From positions 163,076 through 227,075 of the forward strand of contig NZ_CAESCM010000011.1 of assembly GCF_903166585.1 (NCBI RefSeq): DNA of 64,000 nucleotides, read 5' to 3'. Below are positions 55,199 through 63,875 of the stretch, piece after piece (position 1 is the stretch's first letter; each line of letters begins with the position of its first letter). The position numbers and the translations under genes were made by a program. Origin of the DNA: Pedobacter ghigonis. Its GTDB lineage: Bacteria > Bacteroidota > Bacteroidia > Sphingobacteriales > Sphingobacteriaceae. The notes below the pieces were generated by a model. It did not search any database. It was not told where the DNA came from and saw only the letters and a program-made list of their open reading frames with translations.

Positions 55199-55597
55199 TT
55201 CGTTTAAGGAGATTAATAATGATTAGTGATGCCAAACGGCATGTATATTTTATCCGCCAAAGCAGATTTTAACACCTGTTAGTTAAACCTTTAATGTTAA
55301 AATGTGTCAAAAAAATTTGGCGTAAATGTGTGTATAGCGCATAGCTCTGCAGATTGAGAACATATTTCGCTAATAAGTTGCAGAAACAACTAAATGATTA
55401 GGATATTTTCATTATATTCGATTTTTAAGTGGTTAAATATTAATTCAGCATTAGTTGTCACATACCGTGATAAATCACTTATTCAGGGGCGGCCTCAATC
55501 GCCCCTGTTTTTTTATCCGGTAAACTTTTACGCACTTTGCGCAAAAGATGGTTTGGTAATTTTCGGTTCTGTTTTTTATAAATTTTAGTTAAAGTTC
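55199..55597. promoter_or_regulatory. SusC upstream region with opposite-strand terminator
   Basis: About 400 bases between the thioredoxin-like gene stop and susC. CAGGGGCG (55484-55491) pairs with CGCCCCTG (55500-55507), followed on the plus strand by seven T, a good terminator for plus-strand RNA although no plus-strand gene ends here. Reading on the minus strand, TTTTGACA-like and TTTGG segments near 55,310-55,270 could hold the susC promoter. A 64-codon plus-strand frame (55394-55588) covers the hairpin and is not convincing. Confidence 0.4.
55484..55514 (+). terminator. Orphan plus-strand rho-independent terminator
   Basis: Perfect 8-bp stem CAGGGGCG/CGCCCCTG with an 8-base loop and a run of T to 55,514. 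It faces away from the susC gene and has no coding gene before it on the same strand, which suggests an antisense or small RNA across the susC leader. Confidence 0.6.
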
Positions 55598-56725
55598 TTA
55601 TTTGGTTTTAGCATCAAGCAACGAAGCTAATTTTTCTTTTAAGGCTTCGCCACGAAGTCCTTTTGCAACAATTTTTCCGTTTGGATCGATCAGGAAATTG
55701 GCCGGAATGGAGCGAATACCGTATTGTTTAGCTACAGCATTATCCCAGAATTTTAAGTCAGAAACATGTGTCCAGGTAAGTTTATCATCGGCAATAGCCT
55801 TTAACCAGGCCTCTTTTTTACCAGGCTGATCTAAAGAAACCCCTAAAATGGTAAAGCCTTTATCTTTGTATTGGTTATAAGCAGCTACCACATTCGGATT
55901 CTCTTGTCTGCATGGGCCGCACCACGATGCCCAGAAATCGACCAAAACGTATTTGCCTTTAAAATCTGATAATTTTACAGGCTTGTCGTTCACATCATTT
56001 TGTGTAAAATCTATAGCCTGAAGGCCTATTTTTGTACTCTTTACGGCATTGAAATAGGTTGAAATATCTCTGCCGGATTTTGTGTCTTTAATCTGCTGAC
56101 TCAAACCGGCATAAACCTTTTCGGCCTCAGGTTGTGCAGATTCGCTTGTTGCTATCTGCGATATTGCAGTTAAACTAACATAAGACTGCGGATTTGCGCG
56201 TGCGAAATCAACATAAATGGGCTCCAGCGCTTTACTTGCAGCTTCGTAGCGCTTATAAATGGCATCGGTTAAGGTTTTGTCTTTTCGCTGTTCGGCGGTT
56301 AATTTGCCAAATTCGCCGTTTATTGCAGCCAGCTTATCTTGTACAGGCTTGGTTAAAACCTTAAGTTTTTCGTTATCGTCGTTTACTTTCGATCCGCTGA
56401 TTGATGCATTTTTTAACGAATCGGCCGATACCAATTGAATATCCGCAGCCTCTAAATAGATGGATAAGAAATCGCGTTTTCCGTTCTTTTCGGCTGGCTT
56501 TTTATACACCGAAGCCCTTAACGGATCGGCTATATCGCCCTTAAAAGCAAAAGCACCGTTTTTTAATTCAGTTGAGTCTAAAATCGATTTACCATCTTTC
56601 GAATAGCTTAGGTAAATTTTCTCATTCCCCTTATCGCTTTTTAAAGTTCCGTTTAGCGAGAATGGTTTTTGTGCCAATGCGGCCAGCGGTAGTGCAGCAA
56701 CAGCAAAGAGTAGTGTTTTTTTCAT
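55598..56725 (-). CDS. TlpA-like thiol-disulfide protein with DUF4369
   Basis: The product (375 residues) has a signal peptide (LAALAQKP). An N-terminal DUF4369-like domain (about 20-230) with FKGDIADPLRASVYKKP is followed by a thioredoxin-like domain with WASWCGPCR and SIPANFLIDPNG. It would act as a periplasmic thiol reductant or peroxiredoxin-like protein. It lies 41 bases downstream of the cysteine desulfurase gene on the same strand, so both are likely under the SAM riboswitch. The SusCD operon follows after a 400-base gap. Confidence 0.9.
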   Translation of the reverse strand: MKKTLLFAVAALPLAALAQKPFSLNGTLKSDKGNEKIYLSYSKDGKSILDSTELKNGAFAFKGDIADPLRASVYKKPAEKNGKRDFLSIYLEAADIQLVSADSLKNASISGSKVNDDNEKLKVLTKPVQDKLAAINGEFGKLTAEQRKDKTLTDAIYKRYEAASKALEPIYVDFARANPQSYVSLTAISQIATSESAQPEAEKVYAGLSQQIKDTKSGRDISTYFNAVKSTKIGLQAIDFTQNDVNDKPVKLSDFKGKYVLVDFWASWCGPCRQENPNVVAAYNQYKDKGFTILGVSLDQPGKKEAWLKAIADDKLTWTHVSDLKFWDNAVAKQYGIRSIPANFLIDPNGKIVAKGLRGEALKEKLASLLDAKTK

Positions 56726-56766
56726 TTTAGATTAATTTTTATTGATGGATGATTAGGGATTATAGT

Positions 56767-57921
56767 TTAGGCATAAAGCAGGTTTTGCTGTTCCCGGCGG
56801 TTACGGTAAAGGCTGTTCAATTGTGAAACCACTTCATCGATTTTCGATCCCGTATTAAACCTGCTGAAAGAAAACCTTATCGTTTCTTCATTTTTACCGT
56901 TTCCTAAGGCTTCGATAACATGCGATGAATGATTTGAAGAACAGGCGCTTCCTCCCGAAACAAATATGCCGGCCTTATCTAAAGTTTGCAGCAAATCTGC
57001 GCCATCAGGCAGTGCGGGCAAAGAAACACTTAGTACGGTTGATAAGCTTTTATCTGTATGGTCTGAATAACCGTTAAAGCTTATTCCAGCGAGGTTTGTA
57101 AGCCCGTTAACAAGGCGTTTTTTAAGCGAATGGATATGTGTTTCGTAAAGGTTCTGGTTATCGTAAGCGTGTTGAAGTGCAGCTGCCATTCCCACAATAC
57201 CGGCCACATTTTCGGTACCTGCCCGCTTTCCTGATTCCTGCGAACCGCCATTAATAAAGGCGCGCAAATTTGCCGGTTCTTTCGCGTATAAAAAGCCAAC
57301 GCCTTTCGGACCATGAAACTTATGAGCCGAGCCGACAAGAAAATCGGGTGCCAGCTGGCGGGTATTAATATCGATATGACCGATGGTTTGCACCGTATCG
57401 GAGTGGAATATTGCACCATGATGATCGGCCAGATCTGCAATTTCTAAAATGGGATTCAGATTTCCGATTTCGTTATTGCCATGCATTAACGATATCAGTG
57501 CAGGCTCACCTTTTTCAAGCAAAGCATCAAGCTCCGTAAGGGATAGCTTTCCTTTGTTATCGTTCTCGAGATATACTAACCGGATTACGCCCCTTTTTTC
57601 CAGAGCTTTGAGGGTATTCAAAACGGCATAATGTTCCAGCTTTGATGTGATAACAACCTTAATATCGTGGTTATAAATTGCCGAAAGTATGGCTGTATTA
57701 TCGCCTTCGGTTCCGCCAGAAGTGAAAAAGATGTTGCCTGGTTCCGTATGCAAATTTTCAGCAATAATTTTCCTCGATTGCTCTACGGCTTCTCTTGCGT
57801 AACGCCCTAAAGAATGTGCTGAAGATGGATTTGCAAATGATTCGAAAATAAAAGGTTTCATCGCCGTAAAAACCTCATTGGCAAGCGGGGTTGTAGCTGC
57901 ATTGTCTAAATAAATGTTCAT
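56767..57921 (-). CDS. Cysteine desulfurase (NifS/IscS-type)
   Basis: The product (384 residues) converts cysteine to alanine with sulfur carried as a persulfide for Fe-S or other sulfur transfer. The PLP lysine is Lys201 in GSAHKFHGPKG, the N-terminal YLDNAATTPL is intact and the catalytic cysteine is Cys327 in SGGSACSSN. The short loop around Cys327 groups it with the NifS/IscS type (class I) rather than SufS. A SAM-I riboswitch lies 52-145 bases upstream, unusual for this gene. No iscU or other isc genes are adjacent, so this is probably not the housekeeping copy. Confidence 0.92.
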   Translation of the reverse strand: MNIYLDNAATTPLANEVFTAMKPFIFESFANPSSAHSLGRYAREAVEQSRKIIAENLHTEPGNIFFTSGGTEGDNTAILSAIYNHDIKVVITSKLEHYAVLNTLKALEKRGVIRLVYLENDNKGKLSLTELDALLEKGEPALISLMHGNNEIGNLNPILEIADLADHHGAIFHSDTVQTIGHIDINTRQLAPDFLVGSAHKFHGPKGVGFLYAKEPANLRAFINGGSQESGKRAGTENVAGIVGMAAALQHAYDNQNLYETHIHSLKKRLVNGLTNLAGISFNGYSDHTDKSLSTVLSVSLPALPDGADLLQTLDKAGIFVSGGSACSSNHSSHVIEALGNGKNEETIRFSFSRFNTGSKIDEVVSQLNSLYRNRREQQNLLYA

Positions 57922-57972
57922 CTTTCAATTTTAAATCACCAATGCTTATTCAGATTTCCGGAGAAAGTTATT

Positions 57973-58065
57973 CTTATCTTTCCCTTGCGGGAAGGATTTA
58001 GCACCTTATTTGGCAACAGGTTGCTAAGACATCACAGGGCCTTTCCCTCCGTCTTTCTGGATAAG
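57973..58065 (-). ncRNA. SAM-I (S-box) riboswitch
   Basis: Read on the minus strand the element has the SAM-I core: CTTATCCAGAAAGACGGAGG at the P1/P2 start, GGAAAGGCCCTGTGATGTCT with the kink-turn, AGCAACCTGTTGCC for P3, AAGGTGCTAAATCC and the closing GATAAG paired with CTTATC. The length is about 93 bases. It ends 52 bases before the cysteine desulfurase ATG. No terminator stem is evident in the spacer, so control could be at translation initiation. It would switch the gene off when S-adenosylmethionine is plentiful. Confidence 0.9.
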
Positions 58066-58247
58066 TCAAAAATACATTAACAGCACAAATGTATATAATT
58101 TCTATAGATTTTATAGTCTTTTATTCTGAAATAATTTATTAGCCGCTTTTAAGAACAATAATTACAGCGTTATGACATTAACGAACAGCTTTCTGTAGAT
58201 CAATTAGAAAATAAAAATGTAAACTTTGTAAATAAAATATTTAGACT

Positions 58248-59135
58248 ATGCACCTTATCCGAAATATCCTGCCTGGTAAACTGAAATACCTCTGCGGATT
58301 GATACTCCTTTCGTTTATCACAGTAATGTGTATCAGTATGAGCGGAAATGATGATTTTGATATCGCCAGACGGGAAATTTTGCTCCGCAGAATCGGACAT
58401 GAATTACTCTTGCAGTCGGGCGACAGCGTATCAAGGGTACTTCCGGTACAAAAGATTTCTGAAAACGAATACAGGATCAGGTTTGAGAAAGAACTTACTT
58501 TCCGACCAGACTCCCTGGTAAATATTACCTGGCGGTTGTTAGCACAAGATCCACTCACAAGTGATTATGTGGTCACAGTTTTGAAACGCAACAACTCTGG
58601 TGTAGCTTATGGATACGCTATCTCTAAAAATAAAAAAAACGACATTATAACATGCAGAGGAAGAACGCAACCCAGGGCACCTTACATGATCAACATCAAA
58701 TTTAAGCCGGGAGTTATAAATCTTGCCAAGAATGGATACCTGCTGGGTAGCCTGCCATTTTTAGCATTTGTTGGCTTTATTTTTTTGAGATCTGCTAAAC
58801 CGCAAAGCACTTTACCCGTGGAGGCTAAGCATGCCGATATGATTACTTTAGGAGCGGCATTGTTCGATACGAAGAATAGAAAGTTAATGGTAAACAAACA
58901 AGCTATAGACCTTACAGGAACTGAAACCCGTTTGCTGCTCATTTTCGCCTTATCCCCTAACCAAATTATTGAGAGAAGCCGGTTGCAGAAAGAAATTTGG
59001 GAAGATGAAGGGGTTATTGTTGGGCGCAGTCTGGATATGTTTATCTCAAAACTTAGAAAGAAACTGGAATTTGATCCGAATATCAAAATTGTTGTTATCC
59101 GCAGCAAAGGATACCGGCTCGAAACTAACGCTTAA
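58248..59135 (+). CDS. Membrane-anchored winged-helix regulator
   Basis: The product (295 residues) has a membrane segment near residues 15-33, a likely periplasmic domain of about 125 residues, a second membrane segment near 161-178 and a C-terminal OmpR/PhoB-type winged-helix domain (about 205-295) with GTETRLLLIFALSPNQIIERSRLQKEIW and GRSLDMFISKLRKKLEFDP. The wing ends IRSKGYRLE. It has no receiver domain. It resembles ToxR/CadC one-component sensors but with the DNA-binding domain at the C-terminus. It lies next to the glycoside hydrolase cluster at 59,190, which could be its target. Confidence 0.85.
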   Translation: MHLIRNILPGKLKYLCGLILLSFITVMCISMSGNDDFDIARREILLRRIGHELLLQSGDSVSRVLPVQKISENEYRIRFEKELTFRPDSLVNITWRLLAQDPLTSDYVVTVLKRNNSGVAYGYAISKNKKNDIITCRGRTQPRAPYMINIKFKPGVINLAKNGYLLGSLPFLAFVGFIFLRSAKPQSTLPVEAKHADMITLGAALFDTKNRKLMVNKQAIDLTGTETRLLLIFALSPNQIIERSRLQKEIWEDEGVIVGRSLDMFISKLRKKLEFDPNIKIVVIRSKGYRLETNA

Positions 59136-59189
59136 AAGTTAATCCTCGCAGAACCGGTATGCCATGATGTTTTGACCGATAAAAGGCTA

Positions 59190-60173
59190 TTAGTCCTTTA
59201 ACAAATAAGGACCCGAAGATTTCCAGCCAATTTTTCTGTTCGAGAGCAACCAGGTACGTCCTTTATCGTTATTGCCTTGATAAAATAAATAGGTTTTACC
59301 GTTACTATCTATAAAAATACCCGGGTGACCAGATTCGCTGGCGTTCCATTCACCAGGTTTTCCATTAGTCAGAAAAGGTTTATCACTTAACCTCACCCAG
59401 CTAATACCGTCGGTACTTTTAGCTACTCCAATTTGCTGGGGGACATTGTTGTAGCTTCCGGCATAAAACATGTACAGGTATTTGCCTTTCCGAATAACAG
59501 ATGCTGCTTCTATACATTCTCCTTCCCATTCATACTTAGGCGATAAAATAGCACTATCCACTGCCTGCTTCCAATCGTTTCTATTAAAATTGGTATTACC
59601 TGGTGCAACAGCCACTCCCTGTTTTTGTATTTTACCAGCAGCATCGCGGGTAGCAAAATACAGGAAATACTGATTTTTAAACTGATAAACATCGGCATCT
59701 ATTGCCCTGCCATTTGTCCAGCTTCCTGTTGGATGAAATATCGGGTTGGTTGCATTTCTGGTAAAGATTAAGCCATCATCAGAAAAAGCATGGCAAATGG
59801 CATCTTTTTCGAAATTGCCATAAGTTTGATAAAAGATATGCACCTTTCCATTTATTACTTTAGCACAAGGTGCACAAAGTCCTTTGCTTTCATAAACAGC
59901 CTCTGGATTAACTTCGCCAATTTTTTTCCAGTGATAAAGATCGCTGCTTTCAGAAATCCCTATTTTCCAGCCATCCATACCATTACCTGTTTTAGGACTT
60001 TTAATGGAATAATACATCAGGTATTTACCCTTAAATTTGATTACAGAGGGATCTTTGCTGAAAGGGACACCTGTAGCGGTAGTATCGGCATAATACATTG
60101 CCGGATGCTGAGCCCTGGCAATAAGTACGCAAAACAAAATTGAAATGGATAAGATATATTTAAGCATGTTCAT
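59190..60173 (-). CDS. GH43-like five-bladed propeller glycosidase
   Basis: The product (327 residues) has a signal peptide (LIARAQHP). Repeated blades show SKDPSVIKFKGKYLMYYS, VHIFYQTYG, YFLYFATRDAAG and KYLYMFYAGSY, which fit the five-bladed beta-propeller of GH43/GH117-like enzymes. Candidate acids are the Asp in SKDPS, the Asp in RAIDADV and the Glu in EGECIEA. The likely substrate is an arabinose- or galactose-containing side chain. It is 24 bases downstream of the arabinofuranosidase-like gene in the same operon. Confidence 0.8.
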   Translation of the reverse strand: MNMLKYILSISILFCVLIARAQHPAMYYADTTATGVPFSKDPSVIKFKGKYLMYYSIKSPKTGNGMDGWKIGISESSDLYHWKKIGEVNPEAVYESKGLCAPCAKVINGKVHIFYQTYGNFEKDAICHAFSDDGLIFTRNATNPIFHPTGSWTNGRAIDADVYQFKNQYFLYFATRDAAGKIQKQGVAVAPGNTNFNRNDWKQAVDSAILSPKYEWEGECIEAASVIRKGKYLYMFYAGSYNNVPQQIGVAKSTDGISWVRLSDKPFLTNGKPGEWNASESGHPGIFIDSNGKTYLFYQGNNDKGRTWLLSNRKIGWKSSGPYLLKD

Positions 60174-60197
60174 TAAAATTTGATTCGGATACTGATC

Positions 60198-62228
60198 TTA
60201 TTTAACTACCGGAAAAGCAACAATTCTAACCTTGGTGAAACCAATGGGCACAAGCGTTAAGGTTTCGACTTCGTTATTCACCTCCCCTTTGTATAAGCCC
60301 GAGCGGTCGCTCACCGGTTGGCGGGCAACCCCGTCAACTACCTTCCAGTTGGGAATCTTTTTCCCTTTAGCTTTGATTTCGATCGGTGCGCTATTCAAAT
60401 TCCATACAAACTTTTGAGGCAGTGTTTTAAATGATACCGAAAGATTTTTGGCCGGATCTGCTATGATGCTTTCCAGCAAACCGTAATTCCAGTCGCTTTT
60501 AGGGTACACACTAAAATAATCTCCCTCAACATTGTTGTTTCCTTTTTCCCACTTCTCTTCCAGTTTTAGTGCATATACCAGCGGGCCACGTTCAATAGTT
60601 CTCGAATTGTGCCCCCAGTTTGATGTAGACATGGTCATTGGCAATTTTAACGTAACCTTATCGCCATTATTCCATTTTTGGTTTAACGATGTTATTGTAC
60701 CACCTTTTGCCGATTTTACTTCTTTTCCATTCACAAAAATTTTAGCCTCATTACACCAGGCAGGTATTCTTAATTCGAAAGGGAAAGTCACAGTTTTTTT
60801 GGTAGAAAATGCGAAGTTGATTTCATCTTCGAAGGGATAACTGGTTTCTTCTTTAACCGTAACTTCCTGACCGTTAACAGTTGTATTAAGCACATTAGGT
60901 GCATAAACCAATGCCGCCAGGCCATTCCCCTCTGTTTTATACCATAGGCTCTGGGTATATTTTGTCCATCCCTGGTGCATGTTTGCCAAACAACAGGTAT
61001 AACCACTTCTCATCCCCAGTACGTTATTCATTTCGCGATCGAAGGGTAGCGAAAAATCAAAAACACCACGGCTGATCTGCACCTGATTAGCCATTTGAAA
61101 ATACTGTTTATTGTTATAATCGTCGGTTGTTTGAGGAGGAAGGGCATTAAATGTCATGCGTTCTAAAGCATCCATGTAGGTTTCATCGCCGGTAATTTCG
61201 ATAATTTTTTCGAGCGAATACATGGCCTCTACTGTAGCACAAAGCTCGGTACCCTGTGTAGGCAAATTCCCGTGTAAATCTTCGTCTGCAGAGAAAATCC
61301 CCATGGGTAAGCCGTGCAAAGTCATCAAATCCTTAAAGCCTACTTTCAAATCTTTAAGATAGCGGACATCGCCACTGCGTTGATAATCAATTGCAGGGGT
61401 TTTGAGTGCCATTGCCACATTTACACCATGCCTGCTCATCCACTGATCGTTATTTTGATAGGTGGCCGCATTAATCACCCAATCTCTGTTACCTAACCAG
61501 TTACTCCATTGAAAAGATTGTTTTTGAATCAGCCCGGCTAGTTCAAGCAGCGATTTATCGCCATTAATACCATACAGCCACTGCGCCATCAGCATATTAT
61601 CATGTCCGCGGGAAGTTGCCCATTCTGTCCAGTTACCAATTTTCACTTTTTTAAGTGCTTCTTTTTGGTAATTAAAATACTTCTCCATAAAAGTAATTAC
61701 CCTTTTATCGGCAGTTGCGGTGTAATATTGCTGCAGCACTTTTAGCATCACCATTTTTGGCCACCAATCGTCGCCATTTTCAGGGTGTTGAAGCGTAATT
61801 TCTTTGCCTTCGCGCTCTGCTTTGGTAATGGCACCGAAATATCCCGATGGACGCTGATTATCCAATACCCAATTAATATATTTAAGTACTTTTTTCTGCA
61901 GTGCCGCATCGCCCAACTGGTAAGCCAGCGGAACAGCGCCATCGAGCCAGTAAGGGGTTTCTTCCCACGAATCGCCTTTGCCACCTAACCAGCCATTATC
62001 ATCTTTAAGCTTACCATAAACTTCATCCAAATGGCCTGTAGTACCTTTCAGCATAATTTCTAACTGATCTTTTAACCAGCCCTGCGGCCTTATTGCGCCC
62101 AGGGGTACCGGAATATATTTTGGCTTGATGTAATTATCGGCTTTCTTCTTCGGCGGATCCTCTCCCTGAATTGGTTTAAAGGATAAAAGACCTAAAGAAA
62201 TAAGAGAAAATGCCAGCTTAAACTTCAT
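60198..62228 (-). CDS. GH127-like beta-L-arabinofuranosidase
   Basis: From the ATG at 62228 the product is 676 residues with a signal peptide (MKFKLAFSLISLGLLSF); a further in-frame ATG at 62279 would place 17 residues before it without family support. The (alpha/alpha)6 core shows WEETPYWLDGAVPLAY, GTELCATVEAMYSLE and the zinc/cysteine region around SGYTCCLANMHQGWTKY, matching the DUF1680/GH127 group of retaining beta-L-arabinofuranosidases, which use a Cys nucleophile. It starts the two-gene operon and should act on plant or glycoprotein arabinan. Confidence 0.82.
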   Translation of the reverse strand: MKFKLAFSLISLGLLSFKPIQGEDPPKKKADNYIKPKYIPVPLGAIRPQGWLKDQLEIMLKGTTGHLDEVYGKLKDDNGWLGGKGDSWEETPYWLDGAVPLAYQLGDAALQKKVLKYINWVLDNQRPSGYFGAITKAEREGKEITLQHPENGDDWWPKMVMLKVLQQYYTATADKRVITFMEKYFNYQKEALKKVKIGNWTEWATSRGHDNMLMAQWLYGINGDKSLLELAGLIQKQSFQWSNWLGNRDWVINAATYQNNDQWMSRHGVNVAMALKTPAIDYQRSGDVRYLKDLKVGFKDLMTLHGLPMGIFSADEDLHGNLPTQGTELCATVEAMYSLEKIIEITGDETYMDALERMTFNALPPQTTDDYNNKQYFQMANQVQISRGVFDFSLPFDREMNNVLGMRSGYTCCLANMHQGWTKYTQSLWYKTEGNGLAALVYAPNVLNTTVNGQEVTVKEETSYPFEDEINFAFSTKKTVTFPFELRIPAWCNEAKIFVNGKEVKSAKGGTITSLNQKWNNGDKVTLKLPMTMSTSNWGHNSRTIERGPLVYALKLEEKWEKGNNNVEGDYFSVYPKSDWNYGLLESIIADPAKNLSVSFKTLPQKFVWNLNSAPIEIKAKGKKIPNWKVVDGVARQPVSDRSGLYKGEVNNEVETLTLVPIGFTKVRIVAFPVVK

Positions 62229-62575
62229 TATGATGCGCTTTAGTAATTTGGTTAGCAGCCTTTTTGTGATAAGACCCAACTCAAAGTAAACACTTTAACT
62301 TCCTTTTAGCGATACATTCAGTCTCAATTTTTCCACTATCTGTATCAATTTATATCATGTTTATTTCTGACAGTGTTATTTTCTGCGTAATAACTGGAAT
62401 TAACAGGCATTACCTCACCGCCTCCCTGTGTTGTGATTCATAAGGTAGCGAGAAAGTATAGAGGTTTATCATATCTTTATTGATTGCTTTACCCTAACGA
62501 TTATGATATTTGTTGATCAGCGATCCGTGAATATTTTTATGCCAGGATAAAGAAAAACACAGTTAAATCTAACCC
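62229..62575. other. Divergent gap with no recognised feature
   Basis: About 350 bases between divergent hydrolase-related genes. I see AT-rich promoter-like stretches but no clear -33/-7 pair, operator or RNA element. Confidence 0.4.
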
Positions 62576-63742
62576 ATGAAAGCTTTTGTATCCCTATTAT
62601 TGTTAAGTTTTACCGCTTCTATATCGCTACAGGCACAGAGACTGGATAGCATCAGGTTTAAAGTAGCTGCTGCAGCCGAGTGGACCAATCTGTTTAACCG
62701 AACGGATGGCTGGTTTGGGGGCGACGGGATTTACAGCATTCCATTAAACGGGAAAGAATCATCACCTCCTAAAGCGAAAAAGACCTTGTTTATTTTTAGC
62801 GATAGCATGATCGGAAAGGTAAGCGGCGGCAAAATGGAACCTAAAGCTGTAATGATCCACAATGCGGTTGCGGTGCTAGATGGTAACGAGCCCGATCCCA
62901 ATAAAATCAGTTTTAGCTGGAAAAAGATCAATCAAAAACCCGAATCTATTTTCGTACCCAAAACACCTTTAACGCAAGCTGGCGACTACTACTGGCTTGG
63001 CGATGGTTTTGTAAACCAGGACCTGGATAATGCCACTTTCATTTTCGGTTACCGCATTAAAAGTACAGGCGGAGGTGCTTTTGGCTTTGCCGAAGTAGGC
63101 AATACTTTAATTAAAATTAAGGCCGGCGAGGCTTTGCCTCTTCAAAATTACGAACAAAGAGATACGCCTTTTTATCTCGACCAGGATGGTGAAACCGGTT
63201 CTTTTGGAGCCGGCATTTATATAAATACGAAGCAGGCAGGCGAAGTAAATGCTGATGGCTACATTTATGTTTATGGTACTTTCGGAAAAACCAAGAAACT
63301 TTTGGTTGCCAGGGTGCTACCAAAAGATTTTGAAAACTATAACCAATGGAGTTACTGGGACGGAACCGACTGGCAGGCCGACATTAAAAAATCGGCGGCG
63401 GTAACGGATCAGGTGTCAAACGAACTCAGTCTTTCGCAACTGCCTGACGGACGTTACGCGCTGGTATTTCAGCAAAGCGGTATAGGCAGGCACATCTGTA
63501 TGCAGCTGGGCAAAACACCTTACGGCCCTTTTGGTAAAGTAATTAAGCTGTGGGATACTTCGGAAGCAATTGAATTGAAATCATTTTTTACCTATAATGC
63601 AAAAGCACATCCTGGATTATCCAAAAAGGGCGAATTGCTGATTAGTTACAATGTAAACTCATTCAATTTTTTAAAGGATCTGCAAACACATCCCAATCTT
63701 TACAGACCAAGGTTTATCAGGGTGAAATTTGAAGGGATGTAA
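62576..63742 (+). CDS. Secreted DUF4185-like beta-propeller protein
   Basis: The product (388 residues) has a signal peptide (ISLQAQ). Motifs such as GWFGGDGIYSIPL, LFIFSDSMIGKV, YYWLGDGFV and ELSLSQLPDGRYALVFQQS resemble the DUF4185/DUF5005 five-bladed propellers related to GH43/68-type glycosidases. The catalytic acids could not be fixed. It probably acts with the neighbouring arabinofuranosidase and GH43-like genes on the same substrate, although it lies on the other strand. Confidence 0.7.
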   Translation: MKAFVSLLLLSFTASISLQAQRLDSIRFKVAAAAEWTNLFNRTDGWFGGDGIYSIPLNGKESSPPKAKKTLFIFSDSMIGKVSGGKMEPKAVMIHNAVAVLDGNEPDPNKISFSWKKINQKPESIFVPKTPLTQAGDYYWLGDGFVNQDLDNATFIFGYRIKSTGGGAFGFAEVGNTLIKIKAGEALPLQNYEQRDTPFYLDQDGETGSFGAGIYINTKQAGEVNADGYIYVYGTFGKTKKLLVARVLPKDFENYNQWSYWDGTDWQADIKKSAAVTDQVSNELSLSQLPDGRYALVFQQSGIGRHICMQLGKTPYGPFGKVIKLWDTSEAIELKSFFTYNAKAHPGLSKKGELLISYNVNSFNFLKDLQTHPNLYRPRFIRVKFEGM

Positions 63743-63875
63743 AATGTAAAATATGATGCAGCGCGTGGTCAGGTTATCTCTGAGCCCTAAAAGAGGTGAA
63801 CAGGGATCAAGCGGAAAAGTTGGGGGTGACGGAATAATTTGTTTCTTTTGTATTTTATAGCAATTACAAATTTCC

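Noticed and set aside
55394..55588. 64-codon plus-strand frame in the susC leader
   Set aside because: It covers the terminator hairpin, has no recognisable domain and reads through an AT-rich region; likely chance.
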